A stretch of DNA of 42,136 nt from positions 1 through 42,136 of the forward strand of contig JAJRQT010000136.1 in assembly GCA_024280115.1 (NCBI GenBank), read 5' to 3'. Positions 24,056 through 32,585 of this stretch are shown in pieces. The position numbers were made by a program, and so were the translations under genes. The stretch comes from Bacteroidota bacterium. GTDB lineage: Bacteria; Bacteroidota; Bacteroidia; Cytophagales; Cyclobacteriaceae. Position 1 is the stretch's first letter. The number at the start of each line of letters is the position of its first letter. The notes beneath the pieces were generated by a model that saw only the letters and a list, made by a program, of their open reading frames with translations, did not search any database and was not told the DNA's origin.

Positions 24056-27000
24056 TTAAAATGATACGTTTAAACCAAAGACAAATGTTCTGGCTTTTGG
24101 ATATCCGTTTAAATCGATTCCGGAAGACTGGATTCCATCAATTGACCGATCCTGGTTTACTTCAGGGTCAAATCCAGTATACTCTGTAATAACGAACAGA
24201 TTCTGTCCTGTTATTGATAATCGTAATCCCGACATCCAACTTATGCTATTTGTATCGAAATTATAACCCAGGGTTGCGTTGTTCAAACGAAAGAAGGAAC
24301 CATTTTCGAGGTATCGCGTTGAAACAGGCGATGAATTTATGATACTTTCCTCAGGAAATTCAACTGCTTTATTTGTCGTATTTAACGATTTTGCCAGTTT
24401 TGCTTTGTAAAACTTATTCATGGCCGTATTGTTATAAACCATATTACCCGACACTCCATTGAAATTAAGACCGAGATCGAAATTTTTATAGCTAAAATCT
24501 GCGAAGAAATTATACAGCTGATCTGGCAACGCCTGACCCGTTACCATTCGACCGCCGTCTTCAGACTCTGCAAACAAGGATAAGCCATCATCTCCGATCC
24601 CAATGAATCTCGGCATATAAAATGATCCCACCGGATAACCGTTGATTAGACCATTTATTGTAGCTCCGGTAAGGCCGGATCCGGAAGCGGCTCCTGTTGT
24701 CAGAATGGTGAAAGGTGAATCTTTTACATTATTGTCCATAATGGTATAGTTACCACCTAAGCCGAAGGAAAAGCCGCTTTCATTTTCATATCGATAATCC
24801 AGGGCAATTTCAAATCCATTGTTGGTGATGGTCATGTCTTCAATGTTATCCCATGTTTCATTCGCCGGTTGTATTGGGTCTGTTGGCTGTATCTCGACCA
24901 AGATATTGTTAGAAACCTTGTTGAAATAATCCAATGTTCCCGATAGTGCACCGTCAAATAAGGCAAAATCAAGACCAATGTTTGATTGGGTTGAAACCTC
25001 CCATTGAATATCAGGATTGGCTAATCTGACAAATGTAGTTCCAGCAGTATAAGGAGGTTCAGCTCCCCCTAAAGGGTAACTGTCTTTACCCGAAATCTTT
25101 GTAGTAAATGATTGTTGAGTAATTTTGTTTGGGATTTCCTGGTTGCCCGTCTGTCCCCAACCTGCTCTAAGCTTTAGATTGCTAAAAACAGATGATCCCA
25201 TAAACGCCTCTTCTGATATTCTCCAACCTGCGGCAAATGATGGAAATGTTCCATATTTATTGTTTTTACCGAATTTTGAGGAGCCATCGGCCCTTACTGT
25301 AGCTGTGAGTATATATTTGTCCCTGTAGCTGTAATTTGCTCTTCCAAAAAAGGATTGCAATTCATTAATAATCGAGGAACCTGTAGGGTGATTATCTACC
25401 AAATCAATGTCCTGTCCCAAGCCGGGATTATAGCGAGGCTCAATACCATCGTCATTAAATCGATCAACACTCCAGCTTCTCCATCTGCCAAATGTTTCCT
25501 GATAGGAATGACCTCCCAGGATGGTTATTCTATGGTTCTCTTTAATATCAAAATCATATGTTAAATAATTTTCTATCAGGGTATTTGTACCATTAAAGTA
25601 ACTTTGCTGCAATCTTCCTTCCTCAAATGGATCTGCATTTGGCCTGCTTTGATTATCTGTCTCAGTTGAATTGTTATCATAGCCAAAATTCAGTTTATAC
25701 ACCAGTCCCTCGATTATTTCAAAGGAAGGTGCAATGTTTATGATGGTTCGTCTGACCTCCGTAAAGTCTTTATATAGTTCAGCTCCAATAAGTGGGTTCA
25801 TAAAGTCGGGAAAATTAGAAGGATCCCCATTGGCGTCACGAGCTGCATACGTTGGATTGAAATCCAACATTTGAGAAACCAATGTTCGTTGTTTCGAATT
25901 TTCACCAAATTGAATACTTGTATTTAAAATAAAATCAATATTTAGTCGTCCATTTATCAACTTTTGCGTTGCATTCACTCTTCCGCTGTATCTTTTAATA
26001 CCTGTATTAATTACAACTCCTTCCTGGTCTAAATACCCAAGCGAAGCACGATAATTAAAATTTTCGCTTCCTCCTTGCAATATCAGGTTGTGGTCCTGAG
26101 TAATTGCAGTTTGGGTTAATTCATCCTGCCAGTTGGTATTTCCTCCCCTGTCTTCTAAAGTTCCCCCTATGGCAACAACTTGCTTGCGGAACTCATCTGC
26201 CGAAAAAACGTCTATTGGGTTGGCCATCTTAGAGACGCCAAAATTTGACGAAACAGTTACTTTAGAAATACCTGCTTGCCCTTTTTTTGTTGTGATTATT
26301 ACAACACCGTTAGCGCCCCGGGCACCATAAATGGCAGTTGCGGAAGCATCTTTTAATATATCAATCGATTCGATATCCTCCGGGTTGATAAAGTTCATAG
26401 GACTTTGTCCGGAACCGGTTCCTGCAAGTCCAAGCGGAAATCCATCCACAACAAACAGCGGACCTGTACTTTGCCGGATACTGCCCTGACCTCGTACAAT
26501 TATTCGCTGACCGGCGCCAGGAGCTCCACTTGAGGAAGTGACGTGTACTCCGGAAACTTTACCTTGCAGCAACTGGCCCGGGGAATTTATGATTCCTCTG
26601 TTAAACTCTTCGCTTTTAACTGAGCCAACCGCACCTGTAATGTCCTTTTTTTGTTGGGTGCCATATCCAACAACAACAATTTCTCCCAGCGTGGTAATAT
26701 CTACCGAAAGTTTCAGGTCTATAACACTTTGATTACCAACTGTTACTTCTTGTTGTAAGTACCCCACAGAACTAAAGACCAGCACTGCATTTTCATCCGG
26801 AACTTCAAGTTTAAAATTACCTTCTATATCTGTTACCGATCCAGTAGATGACCCTTTTAAAAGCACATTTACACCTGGCAACCCTTCAGGATCATCTTCA
26901 GAAGTTACTTTCCCGGTAATTACTCTACCTTGAATAATGATCTCTATTTCCTTTGGCTGATTTTGATTGAGCTGCTTTACGCTAATGCTATTATTGACTT

Positions 27001-27355
27001 GCTTGAAGCCCAGATTAGTTTGCCTGGATATTTGTAGGAGATGATGCTCAACCGTCAATTTATTTGGAGAAACATCTACCTGCTTATAGAGGTATTTATC
27101 TTCTCGATCATAAACAAACTTAAAATCAGTTTTATTTTCAATCTCTCTAAATACATCAATCAGAAGGGTACTTTTTGAATTGATTTTCACAGCAACCTCT
27201 TTTACACTTTTAATTTGCTGTGCCTCTGAATTAACTGCGCTTGCAAGGCTTATAAAAAGCACTTGACTGATAATGCCAATCATTGAATAAAAGCTAGTCA
27301 TGTATAGTAGCTTAAGTACTGTTTTTTCCATAGTTTTGATTTTTACGTTTAACAT
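24056..27355 (-). CDS. SusC/RagA-family TonB-dependent receptor with STN domain
   Basis: This outer-membrane importer (1099 residues) carries, after its signal region, an STN (secretin/TonB N-terminal) domain at about 50-125 (STLLIDVFREIENKTDFKFVYDRED...). A carboxypeptidase-regulatory-like domain is at about 143-218, followed by the SusC signature IVVVGYGTQQKKDITGAVGSV and the plug (VSGVHVTSSSGAPGAGQRIIVRGQGS, PLFVVDGFPLG, GARGANGVVIITTKKG). The beta-barrel extends to the terminal Phe (FVFGLNVSF). The STN domain is what TonB receptors use to signal to FecR-type anti-sigma factors, and fecR lies immediately upstream. Start 27355 is used; ATG at 27331 (MEKTVLKLLY) gives a more usual signal peptide and may be the real start. 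Confidence 0.95.
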   Translation of the reverse strand: MLNVKIKTMEKTVLKLLYMTSFYSMIGIISQVLFISLASAVNSEAQQIKSVKEVAVKINSKSTLLIDVFREIENKTDFKFVYDREDKYLYKQVDVSPNKLTVEHHLLQISRQTNLGFKQVNNSISVKQLNQNQPKEIEIIIQGRVITGKVTSEDDPEGLPGVNVLLKGSSTGSVTDIEGNFKLEVPDENAVLVFSSVGYLQQEVTVGNQSVIDLKLSVDITTLGEIVVVGYGTQQKKDITGAVGSVKSEEFNRGIINSPGQLLQGKVSGVHVTSSSGAPGAGQRIIVRGQGSIRQSTGPLFVVDGFPLGLAGTGSGQSPMNFINPEDIESIDILKDASATAIYGARGANGVVIITTKKGQAGISKVTVSSNFGVSKMANPIDVFSADEFRKQVVAIGGTLEDRGGNTNWQDELTQTAITQDHNLILQGGSENFNYRASLGYLDQEGVVINTGIKRYSGRVNATQKLINGRLNIDFILNTSIQFGENSKQRTLVSQMLDFNPTYAARDANGDPSNFPDFMNPLIGAELYKDFTEVRRTIINIAPSFEIIEGLVYKLNFGYDNNSTETDNQSRPNADPFEEGRLQQSYFNGTNTLIENYLTYDFDIKENHRITILGGHSYQETFGRWRSWSVDRFNDDGIEPRYNPGLGQDIDLVDNHPTGSSIINELQSFFGRANYSYRDKYILTATVRADGSSKFGKNNKYGTFPSFAAGWRISEEAFMGSSVFSNLKLRAGWGQTGNQEIPNKITQQSFTTKISGKDSYPLGGAEPPYTAGTTFVRLANPDIQWEVSTQSNIGLDFALFDGALSGTLDYFNKVSNNILVEIQPTDPIQPANETWDNIEDMTITNNGFEIALDYRYENESGFSFGLGGNYTIMDNNVKDSPFTILTTGAASGSGLTGATINGLINGYPVGSFYMPRFIGIGDDGLSLFAESEDGGRMVTGQALPDQLYNFFADFSYKNFDLGLNFNGVSGNMVYNNTAMNKFYKAKLAKSLNTTNKAVEFPEESIINSSPVSTRYLENGSFFRLNNATLGYNFDTNSISWMSGLRLSITGQNLFVITEYTGFDPEVNQDRSIDGIQSSGIDLNGYPKARTFVFGLNVSF

Positions 27356-27365
27356 GTTTTATTTG

Positions 27366-27402
27366 AAATACCGCTTCAAATTCAGACCTTGTTGCGGTAT
27401 TT
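27366..27402. promoter_or_regulatory. Hairpin with 9-base arms in the susC leader
   Basis: AAATACCGC (27366-27374) pairs with GCGGTATTT (27394-27402) across a 19-base loop, in the 76-base gap between fecR and susC. In the direction of transcription it lies just upstream of the susC start. It could be a leader structure, a weak terminator, or part of a sigma-factor-dependent control region. Confidence 0.5.
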
Positions 27403-27431
27403 TTTTAACCCGGTTTTATACTCATATATTA

Positions 27432-28472
27432 TTAATTAAAATTTATCATCAATTTTTCCCTGCCTATATTATAAGTGAAATCTTTATTGTAGCTGATCGC
27501 CTTCATGATGTTGTCAAGCGACTCGTTTGGGAAATTACCTCTTATATCCCAATCATCCGGAGGACTACCTTCAACCTTTACTTCAATTCCATACCACAAT
27601 TGAATTTTTGTCACAAACTCATCGTAGCTTTCGCCATTAAATACCATAATACCATCTTTCCAGCTTGAGTACGGATTGTATAAGTCAGACTGATCAAATG
27701 TGAAATTTTCAATACGATCATGTTGACTGCTGATAATTATTCCTTCTCCGGGGAAAATTATATTTGCATCATTTCCATCGTTTCTACTACCAGAAAAAAC
27801 TTTGACTACACCTTCTACCAATGCTACAGTTACTTCCCGTTCAGAATTTCTTGAATTCACATTAAATCGCGTTCCGAGTACCTCAACGGTAATTCCGTTT
27901 GCTCTAACAATAAATGGATTGAGGCTATCTTTTGAAACGTCAAAAAACGCCTCCCCTTCCAAAGCGACTATTCTATTAGAATCCGTAAAATGCTCAAAAT
28001 AGGAAATGGAACTATTGGCATTCAACCATACTACCGACCCATCAGATAAAAATATTTTTGATTTTTGCCCAGGAGGATTTGTTTTCTCTACGTACTCATT
28101 ACCGGTCATTTGGGATTCACCGTTAGTAAAATTATTTCCCATCAAATAAAGAATACCTATTATTGAAAATATGATGAAGGCAGCTGCAATTCTTCGAATA
28201 ACTATTGAATTGATAAATCGTTGTTTCCCGGTTTTATCATATTTCGAATCCTGCTCAACTCCACGATGCCAGATTTTTCTTTTAATATCTGACGAGTTTA
28301 TTGTTTTTCTTTCGACAGATCGTTCTTTCCAAAGTCTGCTTAATTTTTCTAATTGGTATGCATTTTCAACAGACTCATTTTCCCACTCTTTCAATTTCTG
28401 CCTTTCAAAATCAGTTAAGCTGCCGCTTAAAAAATTTGAAATAATCTGATCTATGTCCGTATTGGAATTCAT
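27432..28472 (-). CDS. FecR-family anti-sigma factor
   Basis: The 346-residue protein has a cytoplasmic N-terminal anti-sigma region (about 1-90) and a single transmembrane helix at about 94-112 (RIAAAFIIFSIIGILYLMG). A periplasmic FecR domain (PPGQKSKIFLSDGSVVWLNANSSISYFEHF..., VALEGEAFFDVSKDSLNPFIVRANGITVEVLGTRFNV) is followed by the Bacteroidetes-specific C-terminal DUF4974-like domain (YNPYSSWKDGIMVFNGESYDEFVTKIQLWYG). It would hold the ECF sigma factor until the STN domain of SusC signals substrate. Its sigma gene lies 1.1 kb upstream, separated by an ORF6N gene and a remnant, rather than adjacent as is usual. Confidence 0.95.
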   Translation of the reverse strand: MNSNTDIDQIISNFLSGSLTDFERQKLKEWENESVENAYQLEKLSRLWKERSVERKTINSSDIKRKIWHRGVEQDSKYDKTGKQRFINSIVIRRIAAAFIIFSIIGILYLMGNNFTNGESQMTGNEYVEKTNPPGQKSKIFLSDGSVVWLNANSSISYFEHFTDSNRIVALEGEAFFDVSKDSLNPFIVRANGITVEVLGTRFNVNSRNSEREVTVALVEGVVKVFSGSRNDGNDANIIFPGEGIIISSQHDRIENFTFDQSDLYNPYSSWKDGIMVFNGESYDEFVTKIQLWYGIEVKVEGSPPDDWDIRGNFPNESLDNIMKAISYNKDFTYNIGREKLMINFN

Positions 28473-28527
28473 CTAAATATCTGGTGTTTGATATAAAAAC
28501 AACAGCTACTTTAAAATCCCGTAATCG

Positions 28528-28548
28528 TCAATCAATTTTTTTGATTGA
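28528..28548. repeat. Hairpin TCAATCAA-N5-TTGATTGA between ORF6N gene and fecR
   Basis: Eight-base arms flank a loop of five T, in the 204-base gap between the ORF6N gene and fecR. It is AT-rich and lacks a T-run after the stem on the minus strand, so it is a weak terminator candidate. Further on, TGCAAGCTTGCA near 28616 is a 12-base palindrome. I see no gene in the gap. Confidence 0.35.
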
Positions 28549-28676
28549 TATTTATTATTCGATTCCATTTCATTCTCCCTTCAAATAGGACGTGTTGAGG
28601 CAAATAGGCGCATCCTGCAAGCTTGCACAATTGATAACGATATAGGCTGTGAGTGCTGTTTTAGTGGGGAATTAGA

Positions 28677-29201
28677 TTATTTCTTTTTTTGCTTGAACCC
28701 GATTGCCTCTTTGGGTTTACTTTCTTCTTTTATCAAATGCTTCAGATATGTAAATATTTGTTTGATACTCGTGTCCTGGTTGGCAACTTTAGATTCTAAC
28801 TCATTCATTTTAAGCAACAGATCTTTATGGGTTATAATCATTTCTCTGATTTTGTTAAACACCCTCATGATATGGATATTTATCGCAATGGCTCTTTTAC
28901 TGTTCAATATACTAGACAACATCAGCACACCATGTTCTGTAAAAGCATAAGGTGATTTCCTTCTTCCGCCCCAACTTGATATCGCGTTTTGCGACTTCAA
29001 GTGTGTCCATTCTTCTTTTGAAAGCTGGAACATAAAATCACCTGGAAAACGATCGACATTTCTTTTTACCTGCTCATTCAAACGCCTAGTCTCAACTTGG
29101 TATAGTTCTGCCAAATCACTATCCAGCATTACTTTCTGCTCCCTTATCATATAAATTTTATTTATTATTATTTCGTCTGGAATGGATATTACCTTACTCA
29201 T
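28677..29201 (-). CDS. ORF6N-domain protein
   Basis: The 174-residue protein has an N-terminal ORF6N domain (about 10-100: IINKIYMIREQKVMLDSDLAELYQVETRRLNEQVKRNVDRFPGDFMFQLSKEEW, then YAFTEHGVLMLSSILNSKRAI). The C-terminal part is coiled-coil-like (KDLLLKMNELESKVANQDTSIKQIFTYLKHLI) and ends with a basic tail. ORF6N is related to phage KilA-N/BRO-type DNA-associated domains and is often found on mobile elements. It lies between the ECF sigma and fecR genes, which would normally be adjacent, so it may have been inserted. Its function is unknown. Confidence 0.88.
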   Translation of the reverse strand: MSKVISIPDEIIINKIYMIREQKVMLDSDLAELYQVETRRLNEQVKRNVDRFPGDFMFQLSKEEWTHLKSQNAISSWGGRRKSPYAFTEHGVLMLSSILNSKRAIAINIHIMRVFNKIREMIITHKDLLLKMNELESKVANQDTSIKQIFTYLKHLIKEESKPKEAIGFKQKKK

Positions 29202-29218
29202 TTTTCTGTTTTCAACTG

Positions 29219-29470
29219 TTAGTGATTAATTTCTTCAATTTGCTCTTCTATATACCTCTGCAAATAACTTTCTGTGCTACTTGTATTATAGCGACCTACC
29301 TGGCATTAACCTTATCTAAGGTTATAGGTTTTCAGCCATTTAGTAAATACACCTGCCCCGAACTGTTTGGTATTCAGAATTATTTGATTCAGCTTCCTAA
29401 CCTTCTTACTAAGCGGAGCTATCATATGAGCTATAGTTTTCGCATCCAATCCTTCAAGGGTTTTTAACAT
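29219..29470 (-). pseudogene. Unidentified gene remnant between the sigma factor and ORF6N genes
   Basis: The gap 29202-29555 contains protein-like but broken coding on the minus strand. From ATG at 29470 a 52-codon frame reads MLKTLEGLDAKTIAHMIAPL... to WLKTYNLR and a TAA at 29312-29314. Another frame then carries GRYNTSSTESYLQRYIEEQIEEINH and stops at 29219. Composition and amphipathic pattern suggest decayed coding sequence, possibly from the same insertion that brought the ORF6N gene. I do not recognise the family. Confidence 0.35.
29308..29323. repeat. Inverted repeat AACCTTA-TC-TAAGGTT
   Basis: Seven-base perfect arms with a 2-base centre lie about 107 bases upstream of the ORF6N gene and at the break in the gene remnant. 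It could be an operator for the ORF6N protein or a scar of rearrangement. Confidence 0.35.
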
Positions 29471-29555
29471 GAATTATAAATGATACCTGAATATCTGTAG
29501 GCCAATGTTAGTTAATTTATAAATTTTCTGTATTTAAACTCCTAAAACTTTGCTT

Positions 29556-30185
29556 TTACAGACTGAATAATGAAATAAGGCCAGTATTTAAATTTGTTTT
29601 GCCTATCAATGGCTTTACTTTTTGACTTTCTACGAAATATTCTTTGATAATCTTACGAACATCCTTTACAGCCAATTTTAAGTGGACTTCTACTGTACGT
29701 ACTGAAATGTCCATCAATTCGGCCACTTCTCTTTGAGACATCCCTTCGTCTTTAATCAATTTGAAAACCATCTGGCGTTTCGGTGGCAAATTCTCAATGG
29801 TTTTGTTGAGTAGATCTCTTAATTCCGATTCAAGATATTTTTCGTATGGATCAATTCTTTCTGTGGAATAAAAATCTTCAATGTTTTCAACGGATAAATG
29901 ACCAAAACTCTTCTTATTCTGTTTTATAAAATTGAGTGATTGGTTTTTAACCATAGTAAAAAGATAGCCTTCAAATTTCTCTATACTATGAAGTGTCTTT
30001 CTTTTTTTCAATAATTTAATTAATACCTCTGATACAATTTCTTCAGCCTGAACATAATTGGGTACATACAAATGGGCAAATTTGATGAGTTTTGAATGGT
30101 AATAATCAAAAAAAACTGAAAATGCTTTTTGATCATCATGCATTGAAATCCTTAGAAGAATATGGTTTAAATAATTGTCATCCAT
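29556..30185 (-). CDS. ECF-type RNA polymerase sigma factor
   Basis: The 209-residue protein has sigma region 2 (KAFSVFFDYYHSKLIKFAHLYVPNYVQAEEIVSEVLIKLLKKRK, FEGYLFTMVKNQSLNFIKQ). Region 4 has a helix-turn-helix (LPPKRQMVFKLIKDEGMSQREVAELMDISVRTVEVHLKLAVKDVRKII). This is the Bacteroidetes ECF type associated with FecR and STN-containing SusC, and it would activate susCD when released by FecR. The C-terminal tail after residue 185 is a little longer than usual. A -7-like TACATTTG lies upstream at 30233-30240 on the minus strand. The divergent lacI gene starts 128 bases away. Confidence 0.94.
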   Translation of the reverse strand: MDDNYLNHILLRISMHDDQKAFSVFFDYYHSKLIKFAHLYVPNYVQAEEIVSEVLIKLLKKRKTLHSIEKFEGYLFTMVKNQSLNFIKQNKKSFGHLSVENIEDFYSTERIDPYEKYLESELRDLLNKTIENLPPKRQMVFKLIKDEGMSQREVAELMDISVRTVEVHLKLAVKDVRKIIKEYFVESQKVKPLIGKTNLNTGLISLFSL

Positions 30186-30232
30186 TATTATTTCACCTTT
30201 CGGAAATGGCAGAGAAATTGAAATAAGGTTTT

Positions 30233-30240
30233 CAAATGTA
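30233..30240 (-). promoter_or_regulatory. Candidate -7 promoter element for the ECF sigma gene
   Basis: TACATTTG on the minus strand matches TAnnTTTG exactly, about 48 bases upstream of the sigma start. No good -33 element is seen at 19-21 bases. Confidence 0.35.
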
Positions 30241-30312
30241 GCAAATTTCTAATTTGAATATTGTAAAATTTAATAATTCATTAAATACATTTAATTTCAT
30301 CAAAAAAAGGAA

Positions 30313-31335
30313 ATGAAGAAAAATCCGGCGACTTTATCTGACATAGCAAGGAAATTGAATATTTCCATTTCAACTGTCTCGCGTGCGCTTCACGACCATC
30401 CCGCCATTAGTCAAAGCACAAAATCACGGGTCATTAAACTGGCTGAAAAATTGAACTATCAACCCAATATGCTGGCGCTGAGCTTGCTGAACAAAAAGAC
30501 CAATACCATCGGAATTATTGTCCCTGAGATAACAAGCTATTTTTTCTCAAGTATCATCAATGGCGTTCAAGACCTTGTAAACGACGCCGGTTACCGTTTA
30601 ATCATCAGTCAATCTGAAGAATCATTTGAAAAAGAAAAAGAAATTCTGGATACTTTGTCGAAAGTCCGGGTAGATGGTTTTTTAGTATCACCAACATCTG
30701 AAACTCACAATGCACATCACTTTAACAAATTGATAGAAAGCGGTACTCCACTTGTGATTTTTGACCGGGATTGCACGGGTTTCAATGCAGACAAGGTTTT
30801 GGTAGATGATTATGACGGCGCTTTCCAGGCTGTGGAATATCTAATTAAAACAGGATGCCGGAGGATAGCCCATATTACCGGACCATCCAAACTATCGATT
30901 TCCAGGCACAGGCTCCATGGCTATCTGGACGCTTTGAAAAAATACGATATTCCAAAAGTGGATGATCTTATTATTCCTGTAGAAGGTTTCACACCTGAAT
31001 TTGGCGTCGAAGCGGCAAAAGCCATGATGGAATTTCCTGAACTTCCCGATGCCATTTTTGCTATAAACGATGGAATTGCCATAGGCGCCATGTATGTCAT
31101 AAAAGAAGCGGGCATCCAAATTCCAAATCAGGTCTCCGTAATCGGTTTTGACGATGAACCTCATTCTTCATATTTTATTCCTCCGCTCACTTCAGTCTGG
31201 CAACCTGTGTATGACATGGGGCTGCTTTCTGCCAGAATTTTACTCAGCAAACTAAAAGGAAAAAAGTCTTCAGAGGCCAGGTACGAAATGTTAAAACCTG
31301 AATTGATTGTCAGGGCATCATCACGGGAACTCTAG
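30313..31335 (+). CDS. LacI-family transcriptional regulator, probable inositol operon repressor
   Basis: The 340-residue protein has the LacI helix-turn-helix and hinge (ATLSDIARKLNISISTVSRALHDHPAISQSTKSRVIKLAEKLNYQPN, residues 6-52). A periplasmic-binding-protein-like effector domain follows (NTIGIIVPEITSYFFSSIINGVQDLVNDAGYRLII, DGFLVSPTSE, PDAIFAINDGIAIGAMYVIKEAGIQIPNQVSVIGFDDEP, LTSVWQPVYDMG). It is immediately upstream of the iol genes in the same direction, and a perfect LacI-type palindrome lies in the following gap. It probably represses the iol operon and is relieved by inositol or an intermediate. The effector is an inference. Confidence 0.92.
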   Translation: MKKNPATLSDIARKLNISISTVSRALHDHPAISQSTKSRVIKLAEKLNYQPNMLALSLLNKKTNTIGIIVPEITSYFFSSIINGVQDLVNDAGYRLIISQSEESFEKEKEILDTLSKVRVDGFLVSPTSETHNAHHFNKLIESGTPLVIFDRDCTGFNADKVLVDDYDGAFQAVEYLIKTGCRRIAHITGPSKLSISRHRLHGYLDALKKYDIPKVDDLIIPVEGFTPEFGVEAAKAMMEFPELPDAIFAINDGIAIGAMYVIKEAGIQIPNQVSVIGFDDEPHSSYFIPPLTSVWQPVYDMGLLSARILLSKLKGKKSSEARYEMLKPELIVRASSREL

Positions 31336-31378
31336 TTTTAATGTTCGTTACAGCAAATTCGCAGGTTTAATCATTTAA

Positions 31379-31408
31379 CTTTTAGCCTTTACCTTTTAGC
31401 TTTTAGCT
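31379..31408. repeat. Low-complexity 'cttttagc' tract
   Basis: Imperfect tandem repeats of CTTTTAGC lie just after the lacI-family gene. They resemble dispersed intergenic text common in Cytophagales and have no coding content. Confidence 0.4.
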
Positions 31409-31480
31409 CGTTACACGAAGCTTGCAAGTATCAAAAACTTAATTAATAGAAAGACCTGCTTACAGAGACGATAGTTTACA

Positions 31481-31511
31481 TTTATGCAAAGGTTTGCATA
31501 AGTTATATTTC
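31481..31511 (+). promoter_or_regulatory. Candidate iol operon promoter with embedded LacI-type operator
   Basis: The perfect palindrome TTATGCAAAGGTTTGCATAA (31482-31501; 9-base arms, 2-base centre) has the size and symmetry of a LacI-family operator. Around it, TTTA (31481-31484) and TATATTTC (31504-31511) are separated by exactly 19 bases, one mismatch each from the Bacteroidetes TTTG / TAnnTTTG elements. The operator therefore fills the promoter spacer, as expected for repression. The first iol gene starts 68 bases downstream. Operator confidence is higher than promoter confidence. Confidence 0.65.
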
Positions 31512-31578
31512 CTAATCCTCGAAAAAAAGCCTACTTTTCTATTCATTTTATAAAATAAAGACTAAATAAATCCTGGCT

Positions 31579-32517
31579 ATGCTTGTTTCAACTACCGCGC
31601 TGTTTAAAGAATGCTATGGCAAATTTGCTATCGCTGCTTTGAATGTCTGGTCAATGGAGCAGATTCATGCATTGTTCAGCGCCGGTGAAAAAGCATCCAG
31701 TCCGTTTATAGTGCAAATGACCCCTGTGGCCAGAAACTATGCTCATAGTGAAATGTTGATGGGCATGATTAAAGCAGCCTCAAAGATTTATCCCAACGCG
31801 ATATATGCGACACATATAGACCATGGCAATGAACAGACTGTGCTTGAGGCTATTGATTCGGGTGATTTTACATCCGTTATGATCGATGCTTCTCATGAAC
31901 CTTTTTCTAAAAATATAAAAAGAACCACAGCAATTGTGGAGAAAGCCCATGATAAAGGTATTGCTGTGGAGGCGGAATTGGGTGTACTGAGTGGTGTGGA
32001 AGACGATCTTTCCGTAGAAGAAAAAAATGCACTTTATACACGCCCCGAAGAAGTTGAGGCATTTGTTAACCAAACCGGATGCGATAGTCTGGCCGTTGCT
32101 GTGGGTACAAGTCACGGTGCGTATAAGTTTTCCGGTGGCGCCGGATTGCAATTTGATATATTAAAGGAAATCCAAAGAAAATTACCCGGATATCCCTTCG
32201 TGCTTCACGGAGGTTCGGAAGTGAATATCAATGAAATTCAAAGAATCAACAAGGCTGGTGGTAATCTAGGGGTTTCCGCCAAAGGTGTCAGCGGTGAGGA
32301 AATAAGAGAATCTATAAATTATGGTGTGTGCAAGGTAAATATTGCCACAGACGCACGGCTGATCTGGACGAGGGTACATCGGGAATTTTTCAAAGATACC
32401 CCTGAATTGTTCGATCCTATTATTCCGGGAGAATCATATATGAAAGACCTTGAGCGGTTTGTGTTAGCTAAGTTCGAACTGCTTGGATCAACTGGAAAGG
32501 CAGAATTATTCAAATAA
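31579..32517 (+). CDS. iolJ: Class II fructose-bisphosphate aldolase family; likely 2-deoxy-5-keto-gluconate-6-phosphate aldolase
   Basis: The 312-residue protein is a zinc-dependent class II aldolase. It shows FAIAALNVWSMEQIHALFSAGEKASSPFIVQMTP, the catalytic and metal motif THIDHG (Asp81, His82), AVEAELG, AVAVGTSHGAYK, PFVLHGGSEV and CKVNIATDARL. As the first gene of an inositol operon it probably cleaves 2-deoxy-5-keto-D-gluconate 6-phosphate to dihydroxyacetone phosphate and malonate semialdehyde, the IolJ step. General fructose-bisphosphate aldolase activity is the alternative. The start ATG at 31579 is the only sensible one. Confidence 0.82.
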   Translation: MLVSTTALFKECYGKFAIAALNVWSMEQIHALFSAGEKASSPFIVQMTPVARNYAHSEMLMGMIKAASKIYPNAIYATHIDHGNEQTVLEAIDSGDFTSVMIDASHEPFSKNIKRTTAIVEKAHDKGIAVEAELGVLSGVEDDLSVEEKNALYTRPEEVEAFVNQTGCDSLAVAVGTSHGAYKFSGGAGLQFDILKEIQRKLPGYPFVLHGGSEVNINEIQRINKAGGNLGVSAKGVSGEEIRESINYGVCKVNIATDARLIWTRVHREFFKDTPELFDPIIPGESYMKDLERFVLAKFELLGSTGKAELFK

Positions 32518-32585
32518 AATGAATATAGATGAATGAGATTTACCCATTTAATCAATAAATAACAGAACCAACTAAATACTACTAA

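Noticed and set aside
29222..29467. Plus-strand open frame of 81 codons between the ORF6N and sigma genes
   Set aside because: Cys- and Leu-rich composition without family features, and the opposite strand has more protein-like, though broken, coding.
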